A stretch of 19,374 bases of DNA from an uncultured Bacteroidales bacterium (lineage in GTDB: Bacteria; Bacteroidota; Bacteroidia; Bacteroidales; F082): the NCBI GenBank assembly GCA_937884015.1, contig CALGBV010000428.1:1-19374 (forward strand). Reading direction: 5' to 3'. The position numbers were made by a program, and so were the translations under genes. Of the stretch, positions 1 through 7,563 are shown piece by piece (position 1 is the stretch's first letter; the number at the start of each line of letters is the position of its first letter). The notes under the pieces are model-generated. The model did not search any database and was not told the DNA's origin. It saw only the letters and a list, made by a program, of their open reading frames with translations.

Positions 1-1
1 C

Positions 2-277
2 GAGTTCTCGAAACTGCGCGCCATCGAAAACCGCCGTTGCGTGGCACGCTCAGCCAACACAGGCCGCTCGGGATTTTTCAACCAGCGCGGCGACGTGCTG
101 CAACCGACACCTTACTGGGAAGCCACAGCCATTCGCGAAACCCTGAAAGCAAACACCGAAATCACTTTTTACGCAAAACATGGCGATTACCTGAGCAAAA
201 TAGCAGTCGGTGCTTCGATATTGCTTTTCATTGGTTTGATTATCAAGATTATACTCGACAGCATCAAGAAGAAATAA
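2..277 (+). CDS. lnt: Apolipoprotein N-acyltransferase, C-terminal fragment (5' end outside window)
   Basis: The reading frame is open from the first bases and gives the last 91 residues of the protein. It shows the nitrilase-fold end of Lnt: LRAIENRRCVARSANTGRSG, followed by FFNQRGDVLQPTPYW, a conserved stretch near the end of the carbon-nitrogen hydrolase domain. A final membrane segment follows (about residues 67-85 of the fragment, AVGASILLFIGLIIKIIL) with a lysine-rich cytoplasmic tail. Lnt transfers the third acyl chain to the N-terminal cysteine of lipoproteins in the inner membrane. The catalytic cysteine should lie upstream, outside the window. The dihydrouridine synthase gene starts 4 bases after the stop, so the two are probably cotranscribed. 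Identification rests on motif recognition and is firm for a fragment. Confidence 0.88.
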   Translation, partial: EFSKLRAIENRRCVARSANTGRSGFFNQRGDVLQPTPYWEATAIRETLKANTEITFYAKHGDYLSKIAVGASILLFIGLIIKIILDSIKKK

Positions 278-281
278 TGCG

Positions 282-1256
282 ATGACAAGACTCAGTTTAG
301 GTCCGTTTCAAGGCATCACCGATGCACCTTTCCGAAACGTTTTCAAGCAACATTTCGGCGGCATCGACAAATTCTACACGCCGTTTTTCACCGGCATTCA
401 GAAAGACCACGCCAAAAACCTCCAGACCGAAGAAATCGACCCTTCGTGCAATGATGTCGAAACCTTGACACCACAAATACTCAGCACCGATGCAGAGGAA
501 ATCCTGCGTTTCGCCACACAATGCAAGCAATTGGGATACAAGGCAATAAACCTAAACATGGGGTGTCCTTTCCCACGCGTTGCCAACAAAAAACGCGGCA
601 GCGGTCTCCTGCCCTATCCCGAAAAAGTAAATGAAATATTTGAGCGCGTTTTTGAAAGTATTGATGTTGATTTCAGCGTGAAATGCCGTTTAGGCTATTT
701 CAATCCTGATGAAATATACCCCATAATCGAGGTTTTCAACCGTTTTCCACTCAGCGAACTCATCATTCACCCACGCATTGGGAAGCAACTCTACAAAGGC
801 GAAGCTGACCTTGAAAAATTCAAGGAAATCATGCCACTGATAAAGGCTCCTTTGGTTTATAATGGCGACATTGTATCAACTGAAAGTTTTGAAAGAATTG
901 AAAAGTCGCTGAATGATGGCACTTCGACTGGCTCAGTGCGCAAAGTGAGCGAATTCATGTTAGGCCGCGGACTGTTGGCCAACCCATTTTTGGCGGAAGA
1001 AATCAAGGGAATTGAAATACAAGGAGATAAAAAGACGCGGTTTCATGCCTACACCCTTGCCTTGTACGAAGACCGTCTGCACCACGCAGGAGGCAGTCCA
1101 AAGGTTTTAGGCCGCATGAAAGAACTATGGTCCTATATGATGAACTCTTTTGATGACCCACAAAACATTTGGCGTAAAATAAAGAAACTCAATGCTTTGA
1201 AAGATTACGAAAATGCCGTTGAAGAGATTTTCAGGGAGATGGAGATAAGAATTTGA
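282..1256 (+). CDS. dus: tRNA-dihydrouridine synthase (Dus family)
   Basis: A 324-residue FMN-dependent enzyme that reduces uridine to dihydrouridine in tRNA using NADPH. The N-terminus LSLGPFQGITDAPFR matches the LAPMxGxTDxxFR opening of the family. The active-site segment is NLNMGCPFPRV, with Cys95 as the expected catalytic proton donor. FMN contacts expected in the TIM barrel are visible as SVKCRLG (Lys134), IIHPR (His163) and the phosphate loop YNGDI (193-197). The C-terminal helical domain (about 240-324) fits the tRNA-binding part, and the length is typical. The subfamily (DusA, B or C type) is not certain; the GCPFPRVANKKRGSGLL pattern is a Bacteroidetes variant with SGLL where many members have GALL. 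It starts 4 bases after lnt. No terminator is evident in the 75 bases before the convergent ATPase gene. Confidence 0.93.
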   Translation: MTRLSLGPFQGITDAPFRNVFKQHFGGIDKFYTPFFTGIQKDHAKNLQTEEIDPSCNDVETLTPQILSTDAEEILRFATQCKQLGYKAINLNMGCPFPRVANKKRGSGLLPYPEKVNEIFERVFESIDVDFSVKCRLGYFNPDEIYPIIEVFNRFPLSELIIHPRIGKQLYKGEADLEKFKEIMPLIKAPLVYNGDIVSTESFERIEKSLNDGTSTGSVRKVSEFMLGRGLLANPFLAEEIKGIEIQGDKKTRFHAYTLALYEDRLHHAGGSPKVLGRMKELWSYMMNSFDDPQNIWRKIKKLNALKDYENAVEEIFREMEIRI

Positions 1257-1331
1257 TAGCATTGGAAATCTGACAAAAATAAAAAAAATCACAATTTCCG
1301 GATAGAATAATTTGGTTCCATCTAAAAGCGC

Positions 1332-2468
1332 CTACAAAAACTCCAAATAATTCTCTGCGTTCACCACATGGAATGAAGCATCGGGATAGGCCTCTTGAAA
1401 ACACTTTGGAGCATTGGGCTTTTTCTTGCCCGCTTTCATTTCAAAAGCACTCAACATGCCCGAATCGTTCTCTAACAAATCGATTTCCTGCTGATCGTAT
1501 GTACGCCAGAAATAAAAGTCAAGGCCGAGACGGTTGTTATGATTCCGCTTCATGCGCTCCGTGATGATGTAATTCTCCCACAATGCGCCCCTGTCATCAT
1601 CAGGCCGAAGCGACAAAGGCTTAAAATCGCGAATGACCGCATTCCGTATGCCATTATCAACATAATACCATTTGCTCGATTTGGTCACTTCTTTCCGCAG
1701 ATTCTTCGAATAGCCGCCCAAACGGTATAAGACGAAAACCTTTTGCAGCAAATCCAGATAACTTTCAACCGTGTTTTTGCTTATCCCAAGTTGTCGACCT
1801 AATTCGTCATACGACACCTCGCTACCCATCTGATAAGCAATCAAACGCAGCAAATCGCGCATTTTCGAAGTGTTCTTTATGCCATCGACTGCAAGAATAT
1901 CCTTAAGCAAATAGGCGTCCACAATATCATAAAGATAATCTTTCTTTTGCTCAAACGAATCCAATGTAACCACCTCTGGATAAGTACCATACAGAAGCCG
2001 CTGCTCAAGATTGCGCTTCGTGTCGAGAGCCGTTTCCACTGACGAAATTTCCTGTTGCGACAAAGGCAACAAGGTGAATTGCGTACTGCGACCCACCAAA
2101 GGTTCGCCCGCCTGATTCTTCAAGTCGAACGATGAAGAGCCACTTGCTATCACACGAATATCCGGCACTTCATCAACAATCAGCTTCAGTTTGCGACCAA
2201 TGTCCGGAATATGCTGCGCCTCATCAATGGCCAACAAATCAATATTCTGAAACAAATGCCTGTAATTCGCAATGCTCATCGGCTCTAACATGGCCACTGT
2301 GTCGGCATCCTCACCATTGAGCAACATGGCCTTACCTGAAAAAACACGGACAATCTGATTGACCAAAAACGTTTTGCCGACACGACGGGCACCAAACAGC
2401 AAAAGCACCTTTTGCGGTGCAAGCCGCTTCATCAACTGACTTTCCAATGTTCTTTGAATAGCATCCAT
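1332..2468 (-). CDS. AAA-type ATPase with DUF4143 C-terminal domain
   Basis: A 378-residue protein of the ATP-binding AAA_14/DUF4143 family, common and often multicopy in Bacteroidetes; its cellular role is not established. The Walker A motif is GARRVGKT (26-33) and Walker B is LLAIDEAQ (78-85), followed by a sensor-like VIASGSSS (107-113). A winged-helix region follows (about 216-250, DELGRQLGISKNTVESYLDL). The C-terminal part has a PD-(D/E)XK-like layout: Glu298 in WENY, Asp330 in QEIDLL, then FEMKAG with Glu343 and Lys345. I start at the ATG at 2468, not at the in-frame ATG at 2513. MDAIQRTLE is a more natural start for the family, and a promoter -7 element (2488-2495) lies between the two starts. 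It is a single-gene unit on the minus strand, with two tandem palindromes just upstream. Confidence 0.88.
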   Translation of the reverse strand: MDAIQRTLESQLMKRLAPQKVLLLFGARRVGKTFLVNQIVRVFSGKAMLLNGEDADTVAMLEPMSIANYRHLFQNIDLLAIDEAQHIPDIGRKLKLIVDEVPDIRVIASGSSSFDLKNQAGEPLVGRSTQFTLLPLSQQEISSVETALDTKRNLEQRLLYGTYPEVVTLDSFEQKKDYLYDIVDAYLLKDILAVDGIKNTSKMRDLLRLIAYQMGSEVSYDELGRQLGISKNTVESYLDLLQKVFVLYRLGGYSKNLRKEVTKSSKWYYVDNGIRNAVIRDFKPLSLRPDDDRGALWENYIITERMKRNHNNRLGLDFYFWRTYDQQEIDLLENDSGMLSAFEMKAGKKKPNAPKCFQEAYPDASFHVVNAENYLEFL

Positions 2469-2487
2469 GACATTCTTATTTTGCCTG

Positions 2488-2514
2488 CAAAAATATACAT
2501 TTTCACCAATCAAA
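2488..2514 (-). promoter_or_regulatory. Bacteroidetes-type promoter for the DUF4143 ATPase gene
   Basis: Read on the minus strand, TATTTTTG (2488-2495) matches the -7 consensus TAnnTTTG exactly. A TTTG (2511-2514) lies 15 bp upstream; this is a shorter gap than the usual -33 spacing, so only the -7 box is solid. Transcription would start near 2481 and leave a leader of roughly 13 bases before the ATG at 2468. Confidence 0.55.
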
Positions 2515-2528
2515 ACATCAATTTTTGC

Positions 2529-2590
2529 AAATTCAGTCAGTATACTGACCGAATTTAACTAAATTCAGTCAGTATGTTGACTGAATTTAG
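2529..2590. promoter_or_regulatory. Two tandem palindromes, probable operator pair
   Basis: Palindrome 1 spans 2529-2556, centred on GTATAC, with one mismatched pair (AAATTCAGTCAGTA against TACTGACCGAATTT). Palindrome 2 spans 2559-2590, with 13-bp perfect arms (2559-2571 and 2578-2590) and two mismatched pairs at the centre. Both share the direct repeat AAATTCAGTCAGTAT (2529-2543 and 2561-2575). The centres are 32 bp apart, close to three helical turns, as for two dimers bound on one face of the DNA. They sit just upstream of the ATPase promoter. A run of nine T (2591-2599) follows palindrome 2 on the plus strand, so the unit also has the shape of a plus-strand terminator, but no plus-strand gene precedes it. 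Confidence 0.6.
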
Positions 2591-2623
2591 TTTTTTTTTG
2601 AGAATTTAAAACGGTTATTACAA

Positions 2624-4585
2624 CTACTCTCCCGCCTTAAATTCAGCCTCCAAATCCTCACGTTCAATCTGTTTTTCGCCCCATTCGTCAATCAAGGCCT
2701 GCAATTCCTCTTTCTTTTTGCCGTAAGTCCAATAGAAATCGTTGTCAACCTTGTGCTCGGGATGTGCATCAGGATTAGCCATAATGGCATCGAGTTCAGC
2801 AAGTTCCGCTTCCATTTTTCCTATGGTTTCCTCCAAACGCTGGATTTCCTTATCGATTTTTCGGAAACGCGCATCAAACTGCTTCTTGCGTTCGTAGTTC
2901 TGCTTGTTTTGCGATTGCGGAACCGGTTCAGCGGCCTTAGGTGCTTGCTTGGCTGCCGCCTCTAATTCTTTCAAATGCGTGAGGTTCTTCTGCTCCAAAA
3001 AGTCGTAAATGTCGCCAATGTATTCCTTTATGTTCGGCTTGCGGAATTCATAAACCTTATTCGTCAGGCCTTGCAGGAAATCACGGTCGTGCGAAACAAT
3101 AATCAAGGTGCCATCATACTGAATCAGAGCATTTTTCAGAATGTCTTTCGAAAGCATGTCCAAGTGATTGGTGGGTTCGTCGAGGACAAGCAGATTGGTC
3201 GGGAAAAGCAACATCTTCGCCAAGGAAAGACGCGCCTTCTCGCCACCCGAAAGCACCTTCACCTTCTTGTCGATGTCATCGCCACGGAAAAGGAAAGAAC
3301 CCAGCAAAGCCTTGACTTTCAGGCGCATTTCGCCAACAGCTACATCGTCCAAAGTCTCAAAAACAGTCTTATTCATATCCAGCATATCCTGTTGGTTCTG
3401 TGCATAATAGCCAATCTTCACTTCGTGGCCTAATTTCACCTCGCCTTCATAATCGAGAACGCCACAAATGATTTTCGACAAAGTGGATTTGCCTTCGCCA
3501 TTGCGCCCGACAAAAGCTATCTTCTCCCCTCTCGGAATCAATAAATTGACATCTTTCAGAATCTGTTTTTCACCGTAAGCTTTCGAAACATGGTTCAGTT
3601 CCAGACTGACCTTGCCCGAATGTGGCGCAGGCGGAAACTTGAAATGAATAGCCGTGCTGTCAATGTCATCAATCTCAATTTCCTCCATTCTTTCCAACTG
3701 CTTCACACGACTCTGCACCTGCTTTGCCTTGGTCGCCTTATAACGGAAACGCTCAATGAAAGCCTCAATGTCTTTTATTTCGCGCTGCTGGTTTTCATAC
3801 GCAGAACGCTGCATATCAACACGTTCCTCTCGCAAAGCGACATAATCGGAATAAGAAGCCTTGTAATCGTAAATCTTGCCATTGGAAATTTCTACCGTGC
3901 GAACGGTGATGTTATCCAAAAAAGCGCGGTCGTGCGAAACCATCAGAATGGCGCCATAATACGATTTCAGGAAAGTCTCCAACCACTGAATTGATTCAAT
4001 GTCCAAGTGGTTGGTCGGTTCGTCCAAAAGCAAGAGATTCGGCTTTTTCAGCAAGATCTTTGCCAGTTCCACGCGCATCTGCCAGCCATTGCTAAACTCC
4101 TTCATCGGTCGAAACATATCCTCGTGGCCGAAACCTAAGCCAACCAAAATGCGTTCCGCTTCGCCTTCGATGGAGTTGCCGCCCAACATTGCTATTCTAT
4201 CGTTCAAATTGGTAAGCTTATCAATAAGCTTCTGATATTGCACACTTTCATAGTCCGTCCTTTCCGTCAATTCCTGCTGCAACCTTTCAGCATCACGTTC
4301 CAACTGATGATATTCATCGAAAGCCGTCAAGGCCTCATCCAAGACATTCTTTTCGCTATTGACATTTTTCTCTTGCGGCAAATAACCAATCGTAACACCC
4401 TGAGGGATAATCACATCGCCCTTCGATGGCTGCTCAATGCCACAAATCAGTTTCAGGAGCGTGGTTTTTCCTGCGCCGTTTTTGCCCACCAGACCAATAC
4501 GGTCTTTTTCGCGAATCAAAAAGGAAATGTCGGTGAAAAGGTCTTCACCCGTGAAGTGCATACTGAGGTTCTGAACAGAAATCAT
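2624..4585 (-). CDS. ABC-F family ATP-binding protein (ribosome-associated type)
   Basis: A 653-residue protein with two ATP-binding cassettes and no membrane segment, as in ABC-F translation factors, which act at the ribosomal E site. Cassette 1 has Walker A GKNGAGKT (34-41), signature FSNGWQMRVELAK (164-176) and Walker B LLLLDEPTNHLD (184-195). Cassette 2 has Walker A GRNGEGKS (360-367), signature LSGGEKARLSLAK (445-457) and LLVLDEPTNHLD (465-476). The basic helical linker (about 245-305), which contacts tRNA in the family, contains FRYKATKAKQVQSRVKQLER. A C-terminal coiled-coil tail (about 563-653) follows an Ala/Pro-rich spacer. The layout matches general housekeeping members (Uup/YheS-like) better than antibiotic-protection proteins, though the subgroup is uncertain. 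It lies 48 bases downstream of the T9SS operon but has its own promoter (4605-4632). Confidence 0.93.
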   Translation of the reverse strand: MISVQNLSMHFTGEDLFTDISFLIREKDRIGLVGKNGAGKTTLLKLICGIEQPSKGDVIIPQGVTIGYLPQEKNVNSEKNVLDEALTAFDEYHQLERDAERLQQELTERTDYESVQYQKLIDKLTNLNDRIAMLGGNSIEGEAERILVGLGFGHEDMFRPMKEFSNGWQMRVELAKILLKKPNLLLLDEPTNHLDIESIQWLETFLKSYYGAILMVSHDRAFLDNITVRTVEISNGKIYDYKASYSDYVALREERVDMQRSAYENQQREIKDIEAFIERFRYKATKAKQVQSRVKQLERMEEIEIDDIDSTAIHFKFPPAPHSGKVSLELNHVSKAYGEKQILKDVNLLIPRGEKIAFVGRNGEGKSTLSKIICGVLDYEGEVKLGHEVKIGYYAQNQQDMLDMNKTVFETLDDVAVGEMRLKVKALLGSFLFRGDDIDKKVKVLSGGEKARLSLAKMLLFPTNLLVLDEPTNHLDMLSKDILKNALIQYDGTLIIVSHDRDFLQGLTNKVYEFRKPNIKEYIGDIYDFLEQKNLTHLKELEAAAKQAPKAAEPVPQSQNKQNYERKKQFDARFRKIDKEIQRLEETIGKMEAELAELDAIMANPDAHPEHKVDNDFYWTYGKKKEELQALIDEWGEKQIEREDLEAEFKAGE

Positions 4586-4604
4586 ATTTTACCAATTTGA
4601 GCGG

Positions 4605-4632
4605 CAAAGATAGTGATTTTAGGCACAACAAA
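4605..4632 (-). promoter_or_regulatory. Promoter for the ABC-F gene
   Basis: On the minus strand TATCTTTG (4605-4612) matches TAnnTTTG, and a TTTG (4629-4632) lies 16 bp further upstream. The leader to the ATG at 4585 would be short, about 13 bases. The -33 region abuts the stop codon of the upstream T9SS gene (4634-4636). The ABC-F gene is therefore probably transcribed independently of the sigma/FecR operon, although read-through cannot be excluded because no terminator separates them. Confidence 0.6.
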
Positions 4633-4633
4633 A

Positions 4634-7558
4634 TCAATGCGCAAGCATCACGCGGTGAGTTTCCGTACCATTTTGCGAAACGACGCGAAGCAAATACAAG
4701 CCATCGGCACAATGCGACAAATCAATTTGAATTTCATCGGCATTGCAATCGGAAACGAAAACCTTTTTGCCAAAAGCATCAAACACAGCGATTTGACTCA
4801 CATTTTGCCCCGAAATCACGATCTTTCCATCCGTCGGATTCGGATAAACATTATGCGAAAGGCTGTATTCATTCAAATCCCAGGCATCATCAACTACAAC
4901 AAAATCTTGTGCCGGATTGAGCAAAGATGCTGCCGGTTCCGATTCGCAACCAGATTCATATTCAGCCCTCACCTGATAGTAGAAAACACTGTGAGCATCA
5001 CCGACAAGCACATCCTTATATTGGTAAAAGCCAACATTTTCGTCATACGAAACCGATGCAATCAATGAATAATTCTGATTGTCATACGAGCGATAGACAT
5101 TGTATTTCAGCAGATTATCATTTTCCGCTTTTGAGAACTGATTGGTCACAAAAGCACGAAGCATCCAAGTGTAATCCAAGTTGTAATACGACAATTCATT
5201 CCATGCAATGCCGTCCATCGAGACCCATGAACCATTCGGGTTACCCGTTGCGGCACAAGCAGCCGCAGGATAAGTGATGCCGTGCTGACCAATCACCACC
5301 CAAACCGACTCGTTTTCAGGCAAATTCAAATTCGTCGACAACGTTTCAGTATGCCAATCGTTGCAACCATCAAGGCTCATGTTCTGATAATGCACCAAAG
5401 TATGTGGCGTGATTTCTTCGCCAAAATAAATCCAAATCTGATACGCGCCTGCGGCAATATCGAACAGCGAGACTTTCGACAAAACTGCTCCCGAATAGGC
5501 CGCCAAATCCACTGCATCGAACTTTATACCCCAATAAATCATACCGTCGGCGCCTAATGCCGTGTCGTACAATCCATTATCATAATAAAGCCATTCCGCA
5601 ATCGGTTCGGGACGGATTCCCCACGAAATCAAGGCTCCGAAATCGTTCTCATCGTTAAAATAATTCTCACCTTCCAAATTTTGAGGCGGATTGCAAAGCA
5701 AAGGATTGTAAACACTCACCGACTCAAAGCATGACATAGAATAGTAAGCCTCAGGCAATTGACCGTCGTAGACCAAACGGACTTGCCACCAAGTCTCGCC
5801 GTATGGCAAAGGTTCTTCATCTATGAAAAATGCGTCAGTTGTGAAGCCAAGATATTGCTCATTACGATAGCAAACAGCTCCTATTAAGCTGTCAGCCAAT
5901 GGATTATTCCAATAGATTCTGGTGCCTTCAGGAATACGTTCAGCAAACAAACCATCCAAAGTCGGTGGAAAATCCGAGCAGGAACGATAGGTGAAAAATG
6001 CCTCCGCCCAATTGCCAGCGCCCGACAAATAGACAGGACGCACCTTTAACAAATAAGTCTCGTCCGAAACAAAATCATCCACAGCCAACTGATAATGCAA
6101 ATCAGAAATCGTGCAGACAGGTACAGTGTCCAACATGATTTCAAAACACTGAACCGAAGGCAGCAACGAATCCGGCATCGACCATATAGCCCAACCCGTC
6201 GACGACACATAAAGGCTATCCAATTCATACTTCTTTTCCATCAGTTCAACTTGATAATCAACATGTTCTGAAACATTTACCAAAGAATCCGAAACAAATT
6301 CCTCATAACCAGCCAGACTAACTGTGACCCAATAATCGCCACGCACAACTTCACTAATCAGGCAGTGGCCCATTTCGTCGAGCGTTGCATGATAATTGGT
6401 GCCCAAAGTGTCGGACGAAATCAAGGAAACGTTTGCTCCAGTAGGAATCAAGCCGGAATTTGTCGTGGCAAACACCTCAAATTCAGTCGTTAAGTCCTTA
6501 TCAAGACCATTCGACCAAACGATTTCCGATTCACCGCGATTACCTTCGTAAATGCAGCTCACACCATAATAATATTGTCCCCAAGGCAAATTGTTCCAGC
6601 CCACATCTACAAATGAAGAATCCGTCAAATGCGAAGCCAAAAGCATAGGCGATTCATTGAAACGACGGCGGTAGAGCTGATAATATTGGAATGAACGATT
6701 ATTCGTTTCAGATTTAGCCAAAGCATTGAAAAAGCGAATGTTATCAATATAAAAGCAATCCTCGCCAACATCAAAAGAAGCATCCTTCACATAACTCCAA
6801 CGGAAAACATGAGGACCTTCGGCAACATCGAAAGAAACTTCCTGCCAATCGCTTTCGTCCGAACATTCACCCATTTTCACATCATCGATATAAAAACTTC
6901 CACAATCCCAAGGACTTTCGGAAGAAATCCTTTCATAGAAACTTATTCTACTGTCAACGAGGAGATTAACAACGACTTCGATTTCCGAAACGCCTGACCC
7001 AATGCCTTCGCACGAAGACTTCATGCAATATGAGCCTTGATAGGGATTGGTCTCCGTTATTGTCCAAGGATATTCCGAAATGCCATTGTTCCAATCCAAT
7101 TTCGAGAAATCGCCCGTTTCGAAATCCTCGATCAAAGCCGAATTGCTTTTTGCCCAGGTGACCTTCACCATCGAATTGGCAAAAGGCCGCGCCATGACAT
7201 ACTGAACCGGACTATACAACTCATGCAAAACGAAATCGATATGCTCAATCACAGCATCATCTATCAAGACAATTGACGCAGGAAAACCGCTATCCGCATA
7301 GCCATTTGCGAAGGCAACCGCCTGATATTCACTAGCAATCATTGTTCCATAATAACTACCAGATGAATCCGTATGGAATTGATACGAAATGGTGTCACCT
7401 TGAAGGTTGACGGTAGAAAATGTTACCGAAGCATCAGCAATCGGCGTGAAGCCATCCTGCTCGAACACCGAACCCATCACCGTTCCGTTAGCAAAAGCAT
7501 GGGAACCGATAACAAGTTGGAACACAACGGCAAGCAACAACGACAACCTATTTTTCAT
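4634..7558 (-). CDS. Large secreted T9SS surface protein with adhesin-like jelly-roll and FN3-like domains
   Basis: 974 residues, not recognised as a named protein. A signal peptide (1-23, cleavage after HAFA) is followed by a carboxypeptidase-regulatory-like beta-sandwich (24-112, with GSVFEQDGFTPIADASVTF). Next is a MAM/cleaved-adhesin-like jelly roll (about 140-278) opening with ALIEDFETGDFSKLDW and containing SFYIDDVKMGE and FYIDNIRF, a layout seen in gingipain-type adhesins. FN3-like segments, a second regulatory-like domain (about 357-440) and a second jelly-roll-like region (about 650-805) follow, then an FN3 domain (about 811-885). The C-terminus (897-974) is a type A T9SS sorting domain: HNVYPNPTDGKIVISG, then DLSHCADGLYLLRVV. 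It is expected to be exported through the outer membrane and anchored on the surface. No catalytic motif is visible, so adhesion or binding is an inference. It is the last gene of the sigma/FecR run, 5 bases after its partner. Confidence 0.85.
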   Translation of the reverse strand: MKNRLSLLLAVVFQLVIGSHAFANGTVMGSVFEQDGFTPIADASVTFSTVNLQGDTISYQFHTDSSGSYYGTMIASEYQAVAFANGYADSGFPASIVLIDDAVIEHIDFVLHELYSPVQYVMARPFANSMVKVTWAKSNSALIEDFETGDFSKLDWNNGISEYPWTITETNPYQGSYCMKSSCEGIGSGVSEIEVVVNLLVDSRISFYERISSESPWDCGSFYIDDVKMGECSDESDWQEVSFDVAEGPHVFRWSYVKDASFDVGEDCFYIDNIRFFNALAKSETNNRSFQYYQLYRRRFNESPMLLASHLTDSSFVDVGWNNLPWGQYYYGVSCIYEGNRGESEIVWSNGLDKDLTTEFEVFATTNSGLIPTGANVSLISSDTLGTNYHATLDEMGHCLISEVVRGDYWVTVSLAGYEEFVSDSLVNVSEHVDYQVELMEKKYELDSLYVSSTGWAIWSMPDSLLPSVQCFEIMLDTVPVCTISDLHYQLAVDDFVSDETYLLKVRPVYLSGAGNWAEAFFTYRSCSDFPPTLDGLFAERIPEGTRIYWNNPLADSLIGAVCYRNEQYLGFTTDAFFIDEEPLPYGETWWQVRLVYDGQLPEAYYSMSCFESVSVYNPLLCNPPQNLEGENYFNDENDFGALISWGIRPEPIAEWLYYDNGLYDTALGADGMIYWGIKFDAVDLAAYSGAVLSKVSLFDIAAGAYQIWIYFGEEITPHTLVHYQNMSLDGCNDWHTETLSTNLNLPENESVWVVIGQHGITYPAAACAATGNPNGSWVSMDGIAWNELSYYNLDYTWMLRAFVTNQFSKAENDNLLKYNVYRSYDNQNYSLIASVSYDENVGFYQYKDVLVGDAHSVFYYQVRAEYESGCESEPAASLLNPAQDFVVVDDAWDLNEYSLSHNVYPNPTDGKIVISGQNVSQIAVFDAFGKKVFVSDCNADEIQIDLSHCADGLYLLRVVSQNGTETHRVMLAH

Positions 7559-7563
7559 ACCAT

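Noticed and set aside
1264..1299. GGAAAT/ATTTCC inverted repeat between dus and the ATPase as a terminator, and a minus-strand TATTTTTG inside it
   Set aside because: The loop is 24 bases and the stem only 6 bp without a following T run; the -7 look-alike points into the 3' end of dus with no gene to serve.
2559..2599. Hairpin plus nine T as an intrinsic terminator
   Set aside because: It points along the plus strand, where no gene lies upstream, and on the minus strand the hairpin is preceded by A and not followed by T. The tandem, equally spaced palindromes fit an operator better.
2975..3433. 152-residue plus-strand reading frame opposite the ABC-F gene
   Set aside because: It lies fully inside the well-supported minus-strand ABC-F gene and has no recognisable domain; it mirrors the codon use of the real gene.
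2624..4585. ABC-F protein as an antibiotic-resistance determinant
   Set aside because: The linker and C-terminal tail fit housekeeping ABC-F types; nothing mobile or resistance-linked is nearby.
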